Assembly (NCBI GenBank): GCA_937928295.1 | Contig: CALEYY010000107.1 | Location: 1 to 24,598, forward strand | Direction: 5' to 3' | Source of the DNA: an uncultured Moraxellaceae bacterium | GTDB lineage: Bacteria > Pseudomonadota > Gammaproteobacteria > Pseudomonadales > Moraxellaceae | DNA: 24,598 nucleotides | Shown: positions 6,555-14,283 of the stretch, one piece after another | How positions within the stretch are numbered: the stretch's first letter is position 1 | Layout: each line of letters begins with the position of its first letter | Made by a program: the position numbers and the translations under genes | The notes under the pieces: model-generated | The model's input: the letters and a program-made list of their open reading frames with translations, nothing else | Told to the model about the DNA's origin: nothing | Databases searched by the model: none

Positions 6555-6591
6555 TCCTTGCTGAGCGGCAGACTGGCTATGCTAGCAAGGA
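6555..6591 (-). promoter_or_regulatory. Hairpin covering the xthA ribosome-binding site
   Basis: TCCTTGCT at 6555-6562 and AGCAAGGA at 6584-6591 are perfect inverted copies 21 bases apart. In the minus-strand transcript the 3' arm contains the AAGGA Shine-Dalgarno of xthA, so folding would hide it. Seen in sequence; a regulatory effect is inference, and eight pairs with this loop could be chance. Confidence 0.35.
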
Positions 6592-6636
6592 GAAGCCCTC
6601 AGAACGACCAATGAATCGCCGCCCGCACGGTATCCG

Positions 6637-7335
6637 TCATGCCCCGTTAGACGCCTGTTTGCCGGTGAAAATGACGGGCCCGAGCGGCAAGCCGGTAGCG
6701 GAGCCACCATGTGCTTCAACACTGACGGCCAGCAAAGTGGCATGGGCCAGCGACTGTTGCTGCATGGCATTGAGTGCCAAGGTCGCGCGCCCGTGCGTCA
6801 GCGTCAGCACGCCGAGTGATTGCGGTGTGCCTGTCGCCGGAATGGCCCAAAGCTCGAGACTTTTGTCGCTGGCCACAGTCACCTGCCCGAGCACACTTAA
6901 TTGCAGCTCATGATCGGCTTTGCGGCGAACAATCCAATGCGCTTCGTTGCTGTTGCTGGTTAAGACGGCAACATCACGGAGCGGTTCGATGCTGCGCGGC
7001 ACGACGCGGGGGCTTAGCACGAGCACTGCCGCCAGGCCGGCGGCGAGGGCGGTGCTGACCCAGGCCCAGCGTTGCCAGAAATGGCCCTGCACAACGACTT
7101 GCCGCTCTGGCTGCAGCCGTGAGTGAATCCCGCGCCAAACCGCATCCGGCACCGGCTGTGGCGCTAGTGTCGATGCCAATGGCCCGAGTTGCTGCTCCCA
7201 GTAGGCGATTTGTTCGCGCAGCTTGGCATGCGTAGGCAGCATCTGCTCTAGGCGACGACGGGCTGCGCCCTGAAGCGTGCCCAGCACATATTCTGCTGCC
7301 AGCTGCGATAGCAGTTCTTCGTCGTCAAGTTTCAT
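6637..7335 (-). CDS. Anti-sigma factor, RskA family
   Basis: 232 residues. The N-terminus DEELLSQLAAEYVLGTLQGAARRRLEQML is the anti-sigma helical domain, with the 'aaeYVLGtL' motif and the following helix 'LREQIAYWEQQLGPLA' that grips sigma. A single membrane helix (about 91-108, AWVSTALAAGLAAVLVLS) places the C-terminal 120 residues in the periplasm. That part resembles RskA (ELWAIPATGTPQSLGVL is the family's 'LWl.p....p..lG.l'), which senses signal and is released by proteolysis. Start ATG 7335 has GGAGG 10 bases upstream and overlaps the sigma gene end by 11 bases, so both proteins are probably made together. It is the last gene of the six-gene operon. No zinc-binding HxxxCxxC motif is seen. 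Confidence 0.87.
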   Translation of the reverse strand: MKLDDEELLSQLAAEYVLGTLQGAARRRLEQMLPTHAKLREQIAYWEQQLGPLASTLAPQPVPDAVWRGIHSRLQPERQVVVQGHFWQRWAWVSTALAAGLAAVLVLSPRVVPRSIEPLRDVAVLTSNSNEAHWIVRRKADHELQLSVLGQVTVASDKSLELWAIPATGTPQSLGVLTLTHGRATLALNAMQQQSLAHATLLAVSVEAHGGSATGLPLGPVIFTGKQASNGA

Positions 7336-7873
7336 GATGCAAGCACCTCCGCAGGCTGCTCAGGCCGCGCCGCACCCGTGATTTTACCGATCCTAGCGGA
7401 GCTTTCAGGTGCGTCGCCAGTTCGCTGTGCGTCAGGCCATGAAAGTACGCTAGCGTCAGCGCATCGCGCTGCTGACCATCGAGGCCGCTCAAGCAGCGCG
7501 CCAAACCACGCGCATCGGCATCCTGTACCAAATGCTGCAGGGGCGTTGGGCTGTCAGCTTCAAGATTGGCCCACTCCTCTTCGTTGAAATGTGTTTCGTG
7601 TTTGGGTTGCCGGCGCAGGCGATCAATGCAGCGGTGCCTCACAATCACATTCAGCCAGGTTTGTACGCTGCCTTTGTTGGCGTTATAGCTGCCGGCGGCA
7701 TGCCATATGCTGATGAAGGCTTCCTGTAGCGTGTCCTGAGCTAGGTCACGGTTTCGCAGCACCGCAATTGCCAAGGCATAGAGCTGTGGCGAGGTGACTT
7801 GATAGAGCTGCTCGAAAGCGCGTTGGTCACCCAGCGCGGTCCGATAAACCAGTGCGGCCAATTCTTCGGCCAT
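7325..7873 (-). CDS. RNA polymerase sigma factor, ECF (sigma-70) family
   Basis: 182 residues from ATG 7873, which has GGGG just upstream. Region 2 runs about 20-88 (FEQLYQVTSPQLYALA..., RNRDLAQDTLQEAFISIW for core binding, GSVQTWLNVIVRHRCIDRLRR for the -10). Region 4 runs about 122-176 (LSGLDGQQRDALTLAYFHGLTHSELA and LGSVKSRVRRGLSSLRRCL, the helix-turn-helix for -35 recognition). Pairing with an RskA-type anti-sigma places it near the SigK-like ECF groups. The open frame extends to 7999, but that part lies inside the preceding gene. The gene starts 2 bases after the HupE-like gene ends, so it is translated from the same message. Its position inside the operon suggests positive autoregulation. 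Confidence 0.92.
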   Translation of the reverse strand: MAEELAALVYRTALGDQRAFEQLYQVTSPQLYALAIAVLRNRDLAQDTLQEAFISIWHAAGSYNANKGSVQTWLNVIVRHRCIDRLRRQPKHETHFNEEEWANLEADSPTPLQHLVQDADARGLARCLSGLDGQQRDALTLAYFHGLTHSELATHLKAPLGSVKSRVRRGLSSLRRCLHHET

Positions 7874-7875
7874 GA

Positions 7876-9054
7876 CTACCCCGGAATGAGTTGCAAGTTG
7901 AGTGCGCGCTGGCCTAGCCAGATCAGCGCGATGAATGCAGTCAGCATGGAGCTGATCGGCAGTATGAAACGAATGTAGATTGAATGTTGGCGTATCCACC
8001 AGAGGACAGGCAGGAACAAACAGATAAATCCTAATTGGCCGAGCTCGACGCCAACATTGAAGCCGGCCAGCGCCAGGCTGCGCTCCGTGATGCCTATCGG
8101 GAGGTCGCCGAGCACGCTGGCGAAGCCAAAGCCGTGAATCAGGCCGAAACCACCGGCCAGCAGCCAGCGCCCACGCGTGAGCAAAGGGCGCAGATTGTGC
8201 AGGGCGGCAAAGACGATCGAGGCCGCAATAGCTGACTCCACCAGCCGTGACGGTAATGCCACGATTTGCAATGCCGCTAGGGCCAGCGTCACCGAGTGAG
8301 CGAGCGTGAAGGCGGTGATGACCGCTACCGTTTCGCGAAAGGCGACGCGCCCGCTGGCCGCGGGTTGCCAGCGCTTATCGCGCCAATAGAGCGGCGCGGG
8401 CAGCAGCAGGCAAAGCAGGAACAGCAGATGATCGTAGCCGGTGGCGAGATGGTGAACGCCGTCTCGCAAGAAGCTGCTGAAGGTTTGCCAATGGTTAGCT
8501 TCGGTGCTCAGCGTGACCGGTGGGTGACCTGGTTGCAGTACTGCGGTGCGAGCATGGCCGCCCTTGTGCAGCGTCAGGATGCCTCGGTGCAATGCATCAA
8601 TGCCGGCAAGCAAGCGATAGTCGATGCTCAGGGCGGTATCGCTAGGGCAAGCCATCAGGAAGGCGAGCGCGACATAGGCACCGTCACTGTGTCGGGAGAT
8701 GCCTAGTGGCGCCGCTTTGCCCAGGTGCTGGCAAGCCTGGCCGCCTTGGCTGAGCGTCAGCCGCGCCAGCAGATAGCGCTCGATGTCGTCGCTGCGGGTG
8801 CGTACTTCGCCCCAGCTCAGTTGACGGTCATCGTTGCCGTCGAGGTGTAACTCTAGGTCGAGATCACGCAGGGCAACTTCCCAGCGCACCTGCAGCAAGC
8901 CACCGTCCTGGCGCAGGTCGAGATAGCTGTCGCTGGCTTTATGCGCCGATACAGATGCGCTGAGCAGCAGCAGTAGGGTTAGGCAGGCCAGCCGTCGCCA
9001 GTTCGGTATGAGCCGGCCTGACAATAGTCCACCGGATATAAGCCAGCGCGACAT
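7876..9054 (-). CDS. HupE/UreJ-type membrane protein with EF-hand-like loop
   Basis: 392 residues. A signal peptide (to about ASVSA36) leads to a periplasmic domain of about 160 residues, then about six to seven membrane helices. Family motifs of HupE/UreJ_2 are clear: GVHHLATGYDHLLFLLCLL (199-217), ITAFTLAHSVTLALA (246-260), GGFGLIHGFGFAS (301-313) and GFNVGVELGQLGF (331-343). The His and Asp residues there could bind metal; related HupE/UreJ proteins transport nickel or cobalt, but substrate is not shown for this type. The periplasmic domain has DGNDDRQLSWGE (72-83), which fits an EF-hand calcium loop with Asp, Asn, Asp at 1, 3, 5 and Glu at 12. ATG 9054 shares its A with the TPR gene's TGA (TGATG), so translation is coupled; ATG 9081 is the longer alternative. 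Confidence 0.88.
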   Translation of the reverse strand: MSRWLISGGLLSGRLIPNWRRLACLTLLLLLSASVSAHKASDSYLDLRQDGGLLQVRWEVALRDLDLELHLDGNDDRQLSWGEVRTRSDDIERYLLARLTLSQGGQACQHLGKAAPLGISRHSDGAYVALAFLMACPSDTALSIDYRLLAGIDALHRGILTLHKGGHARTAVLQPGHPPVTLSTEANHWQTFSSFLRDGVHHLATGYDHLLFLLCLLLPAPLYWRDKRWQPAASGRVAFRETVAVITAFTLAHSVTLALAALQIVALPSRLVESAIAASIVFAALHNLRPLLTRGRWLLAGGFGLIHGFGFASVLGDLPIGITERSLALAGFNVGVELGQLGFICLFLPVLWWIRQHSIYIRFILPISSMLTAFIALIWLGQRALNLQLIPG

Positions 9055-10205
9055 CAGGGCGCTCCCGATGTGCGCAGCCAAGCCTCGCTGCGTCGGTCTT
9101 CAAAGCCGGTTTGTGCTTGCCAGGCGCGCAGCAAATCCAGGTCGGCGCTGGCGTTGGCGGCGAGCGCGGCGCGGCCGTAAACCCGGAAGTCGGCGGTTTC
9201 GCGCTGATTTTGCCAATTGCGGCGAGCGAGCATCAGCGCGTTATCCGGCTCCTGCAGCACATCAAGATAGAGCAGTGCCTGCTCGCGCTCGTGGCCGGTT
9301 TCGCCGCGTTGGCGGAAAGCCGCGAGACGGCGCAGCAGCTCGGCCCTATGCGTCTTGAACGCAGCGGGCAGCGATGTCCGTTCGGCGCGGGCCAAGCGCA
9401 TCAGCAGGCCATCATGAGCGGTCCACGGGCGCAGCAGGGCGGGGCTTTCGGCATCGCGATCCTCGGCATGCAGCCAATCGGCATAGGCGCCCACGGCTTC
9501 GGCTCCGCTCGCCAGCGCGCTCTTCAGCGATGCCTCGGTGAGGGCTGTTTCACCGAGCCGATCAGCCAAGTCAGCGATACCCAGATCAAGCCAAGCACTT
9601 TGGCCCGGCGTGAGGCCCAGATTGCGTCGTGGCAGCTTCTGCAGGCGCGTCAGGGCAGCGCGTGCCTGACCTGTCACGCCATCGAGCTGAGCCTGGCAAA
9701 TGAGCGATAGGGGCAGCAGCTCCAGTCCTTGCAGGCCGCGACAAGCTTGGCGTGCCTCGCTGTATCGTCCGCGAACCTGATTGATGGAGGCGCTCAGCAA
9801 AAGCGCTTCCGGCTGATTGGGCGAGCGCTTGAGCACCCGGCCAAGATCGCTCAGTGCGGGGTCGAAGCGATGATTGGCTTGCAGCAGGCGGGCGCGCAAC
9901 AGCAGCACATCCGTGGGCGGTTCGGGCAGGTTAAGCCAAGGGCCGAGTTGGGCTTCGGCATAGCCAAGGTAGCGCGGGTCGCCTTGCTGATGTGCGGCTT
10001 GGAGCTGGGCACGAGCGGCAATCAGGGCGGTTGGAAGTGATGCTGGGGTTGATGCATTAGTGCGCACTATCGGGCGTGGGCCGGCCGGTAGTGATTCGAG
10101 AATAGTGCTGTCATTCAGCGGAATTTCGGCGGTACGAGCCTGAGCCGTGCCCACGAGGGGCACGACTAGGCTGATAGCGAACATGAGGCGGGAATATCTC
10201 CTCAT
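9054..10205 (-). CDS. Secreted tetratricopeptide-repeat protein
   Basis: 383 residues. The first 24 (MRRYSRLMFAISLVVPLVGTAQA) form a cleavable signal peptide, so the protein is periplasmic. From about residue 60 it is built of helical repeats. The clearest TPR pairs are around YLGYAEAQLGPWL, VLLLRARLLQANHRFDPALSDLGRVLKRSPNQPEALLLSASINQVRGRYSEARQAC and GQARAALTRLQKL, with typical Ala, Leu and Pro placement. Further Ala/Leu-rich helices continue to the end. Such proteins usually serve as scaffolds for partner proteins; the partners here are likely the other operon products. Its ATG overlaps the preceding lipoprotein stop (ATGA), and its own TGA overlaps the HupE-like start. I do not recognise a more specific family. 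Confidence 0.83.
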   Translation of the reverse strand: MRRYSRLMFAISLVVPLVGTAQARTAEIPLNDSTILESLPAGPRPIVRTNASTPASLPTALIAARAQLQAAHQQGDPRYLGYAEAQLGPWLNLPEPPTDVLLLRARLLQANHRFDPALSDLGRVLKRSPNQPEALLLSASINQVRGRYSEARQACRGLQGLELLPLSLICQAQLDGVTGQARAALTRLQKLPRRNLGLTPGQSAWLDLGIADLADRLGETALTEASLKSALASGAEAVGAYADWLHAEDRDAESPALLRPWTAHDGLLMRLARAERTSLPAAFKTHRAELLRRLAAFRQRGETGHEREQALLYLDVLQEPDNALMLARRNWQNQRETADFRVYGRAALAANASADLDLLRAWQAQTGFEDRRSEAWLRTSGAP

Positions 10206-10423
10206 AGAGGCAGGGCTTCCCCAGTTTCCGGCGAGGTGGCCATGACATTTTCGACGGTGGCTGGCGTGGCCTCGACTTGCTCATTGCCGGCCTGATTGGC
10301 GACGGCGGCAGTGGCTGTCACAAAGTTATCCGGCTGACTTTGTGACGAGTTGTCCGAGCCGAAGCAGCCAGCCAGTGCAAGGGCAGCAAGCGTAATCAGC
10401 GTTAAAGACAGGCGCATTTGCAT
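10202..10423 (-). CDS. Tiny lipoprotein of the DUF4331 operon
   Basis: 73 residues. MQMRLSLTLITLAALALAGC is a lipoprotein signal with lipobox LAGC (Cys20); the mature part is only about 53 residues, rich in Ser, Asn, Gln, Ala and Glu (FGSDNSSQSQPDNFV...). It has no predicted globular core, so it is probably a disordered anchor or adaptor. AGGAG lies 7 bases before the ATG. Its stop overlaps the TPR start by four bases (ATGA), and it begins 13 bases after the DUF4331 stop. Position between two secreted-protein genes supports a real gene despite small size. No family recognised. Confidence 0.78.
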   Translation of the reverse strand: MQMRLSLTLITLAALALAGCFGSDNSSQSQPDNFVTATAAVANQAGNEQVEATPATVENVMATSPETGEALPL

Positions 10424-10436
10424 GATTCAACTCCTA

Positions 10437-11933
10437 TCAGTTGGGTGAGCCAGGGATAGGTGACTTCAGGTAGGGGAAGCTTTCATTGAACTGGCTGGCC
10501 TCTTGCAGCGCGCCATCGGTGAACTTGAGTGTTCCAGATGTGGCATCGCCTGGTGCACAGACGCCGAGGCCGGCATGGCAGAGCAGGCCCATGGCAACGC
10601 GCAGCTCGATGTCCACCACATCATCACCCGGACGACGACCATTCGGGAAGCCGGCTGCATCGCCGTCTACCACACCGAGACGCTTCTGCATGGCCGCAGG
10701 AACAGGCGGTGCATCAACGGTATTGAGGCGCTGCATTTCCGAGCCCTTTACATTTGCTGGCTGGTTCAGGCCCGGAACCCCGGTCAGGAAGGCAGTCACC
10801 AAGTCTGTACGCGGGAAGTTGTTCGGTGCTCGCACGCCGGCAGAGCCAAACAGTGCCTCCAGCAACTCTGGTAACGCCGGATTGGTCACATAGCTGGCGA
10901 ACTGAGCATCATCAATCGGCTTGCTGGCATTGAACTTGTCTTTGTCCTTGAGGCCGATGACCACTTCATTCACCAGTGGCATGCCCAGGCGTGACACCTG
11001 TGCCCACGGGCCGCCTTCACGCGACGCGGTGGTGGTGTTGCTGCCCGGCTTGGGATTGATCAGACGACCCTGGCGCAAGCTGGCGGATGTCCATGCGCCA
11101 ATCACTTTTTCCGTGCCATTGGTCAGGCAGCTGCTCGCCACTTCCAGCGCCAGTGTGGTGACATTCTTGTCGGCCAGAGAGTCCTGCTCGGCGCTTTCGC
11201 TACCCAAGGGATTGGTGATGCTGACCAAATCGAAGGTTTCGCCCAGGTTGACCACAAAGGAGTCTTTGCGCTGACCCACAAAGAGCTTAGCCGGTGTGGA
11301 GCAGCCTGGAATATTCACGCTGTAAAGATACTGCGCGGCATAGCCATCGTAGTTCGGGATGGACTTGTTGCCGATGTTGTCGACCGGCTTGGTGAAGGTG
11401 CTGCCGCCGCCCGCTGCATTGGTCAGTAGCTGTCGCGAGCTGCTGTTGCCACGACGCAAGCCACGCACCACGGTGACGGTGTAGGTCTCGTTCACATTCA
11501 ATGTTGGCGTTGTGTCGTTGCTGGGTGGCAAGTTCACCAATGGAATGGAGGTCATCTGGCCACCGGCGGCAATTTTCTGGTCAGCCAGCGTGTTCTTGAA
11601 ACGGAACTGGAAGGTCAGGTCTTCGTTGGCATCGCCATTATTGTCGACATGAATTTCGTACAGTGCGTCCGGGTCCATAGAGAAGTAGTTCGGGCCACCG
11701 TAGGCATCTTGCAGTGGCTGATAGTTGGCAATCAGCGTGACAAAATTCGCACGACCCGGCTCGTAGCTACGGAACATGTAGAAATCGGTGGCATCGACTT
11801 TCGGGTGACGCGTAATGAAGGGTGCTTCGCGGTGACTGGAGGCTTGTGCGGCTGGAACGAGAGCGGTACTGGCCAGCATCAGGATGCCGAGCATGGAAAG
11901 TGGCCGTACCGGGCCACGATGGCGTAAATTCAT
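10437..11933 (-). CDS. DUF4331 family secreted protein
   Basis: 498 residues starting at ATG 11933, with GGAG 8 bases upstream. A signal peptide ends near ALVPAAQA31, and the mature protein opens with SSHREAPFITRHPKVDATDFYMFRSYEPGR, the DUF4331 hallmark (SHREAP and TDFY). Mid-protein features include YFSMDPDALYEIHVDNNGDANEDLTFQFRF, which is acidic (Asp-Asn-Asn-Gly-Asp-Ala-Asn-Glu-Asp) and could bind calcium, and PNYDGYAAQYLYSVNIPGC. The C-terminal GRRPGDDVVDIELRVAMG is also typical. Four cysteines in the mature part may pair. Function of the family is unknown. The open frame continues 337 codons upstream, but that is antisense-like reading over the pirin gene, not protein. First gene of the six-gene operon, and the largest. 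Confidence 0.92.
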   Translation of the reverse strand: MNLRHRGPVRPLSMLGILMLASTALVPAAQASSHREAPFITRHPKVDATDFYMFRSYEPGRANFVTLIANYQPLQDAYGGPNYFSMDPDALYEIHVDNNGDANEDLTFQFRFKNTLADQKIAAGGQMTSIPLVNLPPSNDTTPTLNVNETYTVTVVRGLRRGNSSSRQLLTNAAGGGSTFTKPVDNIGNKSIPNYDGYAAQYLYSVNIPGCSTPAKLFVGQRKDSFVVNLGETFDLVSITNPLGSESAEQDSLADKNVTTLALEVASSCLTNGTEKVIGAWTSASLRQGRLINPKPGSNTTTASREGGPWAQVSRLGMPLVNEVVIGLKDKDKFNASKPIDDAQFASYVTNPALPELLEALFGSAGVRAPNNFPRTDLVTAFLTGVPGLNQPANVKGSEMQRLNTVDAPPVPAAMQKRLGVVDGDAAGFPNGRRPGDDVVDIELRVAMGLLCHAGLGVCAPGDATSGTLKFTDGALQEASQFNESFPYLKSPIPGSPN

Positions 11934-11977
11934 GTCAACTACTCCGCTTCTGTGATTTTTCTGGGACTTCACTAAGC

Positions 11978-12006
11978 AATACGGAGTGATTTGCTGTTTG
12001 GATGCA
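11978..12006 (-). promoter_or_regulatory. Possible ECF-type promoter of the six-gene operon
   Basis: On the minus strand TGCATCC (12006-12000) and CGTATT (11983-11978) are 16 bases apart, 45 bases before the DUF4331 ATG. ECF promoters often have a conserved -35 with a C/G-rich core and a -10 containing CGT. The match is by shape only; no second copy was found in the window. It is offered as the place to look, in the 101-base gap after pirin. Confidence 0.2.
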
Positions 12007-12034
12007 GGGTTTGGGAAAAATTTTTGCGGCCGTC

Positions 12035-12916
12035 TCACCAAGGCGGCAGCGGAGCCTCCAGCCGTCGCCCCGGATAGCCCGTCACCTCGCCAAAATACTT
12101 CGCGCCGGTATTCCAGTCTGCGCAGGCCATGCTCAGTTCGGCCTGCGTTCGCGCCACAAAATTCCACCACATCAGCAGCGATTCCTGCAGCGGTTCGCCG
12201 CCGATGAGCAGCGCGCGGCATCCTGCGTCGGCGATCAAGTTCAGCTTTTCGCGGCCGGCATCCAGATACAGCAGCGTGCCGGGCTCCAGCACTTCGCCAT
12301 CCACCCGCAGGCGGCCGGTCAGCACCTGGATGCCGTACTCGAAATCGGCGCGCAGCGGCAGCGTGGCTTGCGTGGTGGCATCGGCAAAAAGCTCGGCGCC
12401 CATGAGCGGGCTGAACACCTGACCCGGCGAGGTATGACCGAGGACATCGCCGAGCGGCACGCTGATGCGCAGGCCATCGTGCGTGAAGACCGGCAGCTCG
12501 GCATGATGTGCGAAGGTCGGTTCGGTGAAGCGGTGGGCATCTGGCAGGGCGATCCACAGTTGCGCGCCGTGCAGCGTGGGTGTGTGTTCGGTCGGCGATT
12601 CCTCGGAGTGGCTGATGCCGCAGCCCGAGGTCATCAGGTTGAGCTGGCCGGGGCGGATGATTTGCACACTGCCGAGGCTGTCGCGATGCAGGATTTCGCC
12701 GCTCAGCAGCCAGGTCACGGTCTGCAGGCCGATGTGCGGATGCGGGCCGACGCGCAGGCCGTCTTGTGCACCGACATCGACTGGACCGAAGTGGTCGAGG
12801 AAGCACCACGCGCCAATGCTGCGACGGCGGGCGCTGGGCAGCGTGCGCACGATGGTCATGCCATCGCCGAGGATGGTGGGCTTGCCGGTGAGGCGTTGCG
12901 GAGCGGATGCGGTCAT
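12035..12916 (-). CDS. Pirin family protein
   Basis: 293 residues, a bicupin. Metal-binding residues of pirin are present: His59 and His61 (VGPHPHIGLQTVTWLLSGEILHRDSLGS), His103 and Glu105 (TSGCGISHSEE). Bacterial pirins include quercetin 2,3-dioxygenase (YhhW) and proteins that modulate central metabolism; activity here is not decided by sequence. The second cupin (about 165-275) ends in GGEPLQESLLMWWNFVA, also typical. The ATG overlaps the MFS transporter stop (ATGA at 12916-12913), so the two are one operon and may handle a common substrate such as an aromatic compound; that is inference. The intergenic stretch that follows on the minus strand carries no clear terminator. Confidence 0.93.
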   Translation of the reverse strand: MTASAPQRLTGKPTILGDGMTIVRTLPSARRRSIGAWCFLDHFGPVDVGAQDGLRVGPHPHIGLQTVTWLLSGEILHRDSLGSVQIIRPGQLNLMTSGCGISHSEESPTEHTPTLHGAQLWIALPDAHRFTEPTFAHHAELPVFTHDGLRISVPLGDVLGHTSPGQVFSPLMGAELFADATTQATLPLRADFEYGIQVLTGRLRVDGEVLEPGTLLYLDAGREKLNLIADAGCRALLIGGEPLQESLLMWWNFVARTQAELSMACADWNTGAKYFGEVTGYPGRRLEAPLPPW

Positions 12917-14241
12917 GGCGAGTCTCCTGCGTGAGTCTTGTCACTGGTCATCATCGCTGCCGACACCAGCGCGATCGCCGACAGCCCCAGCAAATAAGCA
13001 ATGACATAGTGCGGTGAGCCACTTCCTTGGGCCAGCAGCGCGGTGGCGATCATCGGCGCCAGGCCGCCGCCGAGTACGCCGGCGATCTGCACGCCGAGAG
13101 AGATACCGCTGTAGCGCACGGCGGCGGGGAATTGCCGGGCGAAGAGCTGTGATTCCGGCGCGTACATGAGCGGGAAGACGACGCCGAGCGCGATGACCAT
13201 CGCCAGCCAGACCTGATCGAGATCGCGCGTGGCGAGCAGCGCGAAGAACGGCCACACATAGAGCATGAGCAGCGTGACGCCGATCAGGTACAGGCGCTTC
13301 TGGCCGATGCGGTCAGACAGCCAGCCGGCCAGTGGCATGGTGATCAGCGAGAGCGCGGCCCCGGCGGTGATGGCGCTGAGCACATCTGCGCGCGGCAGTT
13401 CCAGCGGGCCGGTGGTGTAGGCCAGCGCGAAGGTGGCGGCGAGATAGAACCAGGCATTTTCGGCCATGCGCGCGCCGATGATGGTGAGCACGGCGCGACG
13501 GTGGTCGCGCAGCACGATCTTGATCGGGAGCTGTGCCGTGACCGGCGCCGAAGCCGTTTTGGCGGCCGCCGACTGTGCCGAAGCCGCTTTTTTCAGCCGC
13601 TCGAAGTCCGGTGACTCGGCGACTTTCACGCGGATCAGCCAGCCTACGATCAATAGCACGCTGCTGGCTAGGAACGGTAGGCGCCAGCCCCAGCTCAGCA
13701 TGTCTTCCTCGGGCAGGCTGCTTACGGCCGTCATCGCCAGTGTGGACAACACCAGCCCGGCACCGACGCCGGTTTGCGGCAGACTACCGTAGAAGCCTTT
13801 GCGGCCTTCGGGCGCATGTTCCACGGCCATCAGCACCGCGCCGCCCCATTCGCCGCCGACCGCCACCCCTTGCAGAAAGCGCAGCGTGACCAGCAGCACC
13901 GCCGCCCAGTAGCCGATACTGTCGTAGCTGGGAATCAGCCCGATGAGCACGGTGGGCACGCCCATCATGAGCAGGGTCAGGATGAGCATGGATTTACGCC
14001 CGACCTTGTCGCCGAAATGGCCGAAGACGATGCCGCCCAGCGGCCGGCCGATGAAGCCGACGGCGTAGGTGGCGAAGGCGGCCAGCACGCCGCTGAGCGG
14101 GTCGAGTGCCGGGAAGAAGAGCTTGTTGAAGACCAGCGCGGCGGCGGTGCCGTAGAGGAAGAAGTCGTACCACTCGATGGTGGTGCCGGCCATGCTGGCA
14201 AGCCCGGCCATGCGATGTTGCGATGCGGCGTTTGCGGTCAT
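12913..14241 (-). CDS. MFS transporter, metabolite:H+ symporter (MHS) type
   Basis: 442 residues with 12 predicted membrane helices. The start MAGLASMAGTTIEWYDFFLYGTAAALVFNKLFFP is the MHS signature. GHFGDKVGRKSML is the MFS loop 2-3 motif, repeated in variant form as GWLSDRIGQKRLYL in the second half. RFLQGVAVGGEWGGAVLMAVEHAPEGRKGFYGS is the helix 4 proton-coupled motif of the shikimate/proline-betaine/alpha-ketoglutarate transporter group (ShiA, ProP, KgtP). These import carboxylates or compatible solutes together with protons; the substrate here is unknown. GGAGG lies 9 bases before the ATG. Co-operonic with pirin by an ATGA overlap. Confidence 0.92.
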   Translation of the reverse strand: MTANAASQHRMAGLASMAGTTIEWYDFFLYGTAAALVFNKLFFPALDPLSGVLAAFATYAVGFIGRPLGGIVFGHFGDKVGRKSMLILTLLMMGVPTVLIGLIPSYDSIGYWAAVLLVTLRFLQGVAVGGEWGGAVLMAVEHAPEGRKGFYGSLPQTGVGAGLVLSTLAMTAVSSLPEEDMLSWGWRLPFLASSVLLIVGWLIRVKVAESPDFERLKKAASAQSAAAKTASAPVTAQLPIKIVLRDHRRAVLTIIGARMAENAWFYLAATFALAYTTGPLELPRADVLSAITAGAALSLITMPLAGWLSDRIGQKRLYLIGVTLLMLYVWPFFALLATRDLDQVWLAMVIALGVVFPLMYAPESQLFARQFPAAVRYSGISLGVQIAGVLGGGLAPMIATALLAQGSGSPHYVIAYLLGLSAIALVSAAMMTSDKTHAGDSP

Positions 14242-14283
14242 GGCGCGGTGCCTCCGATAGTGGGCGTGTGGCCAGCCGCGGGG

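Noticed and set aside
11934..12944. N-terminal extension of the DUF4331 frame giving 835 codons
   Set aside because: It reads a different frame of the pirin gene on the same strand; the signal peptide at 11933 with its ribosome site fits the family start.
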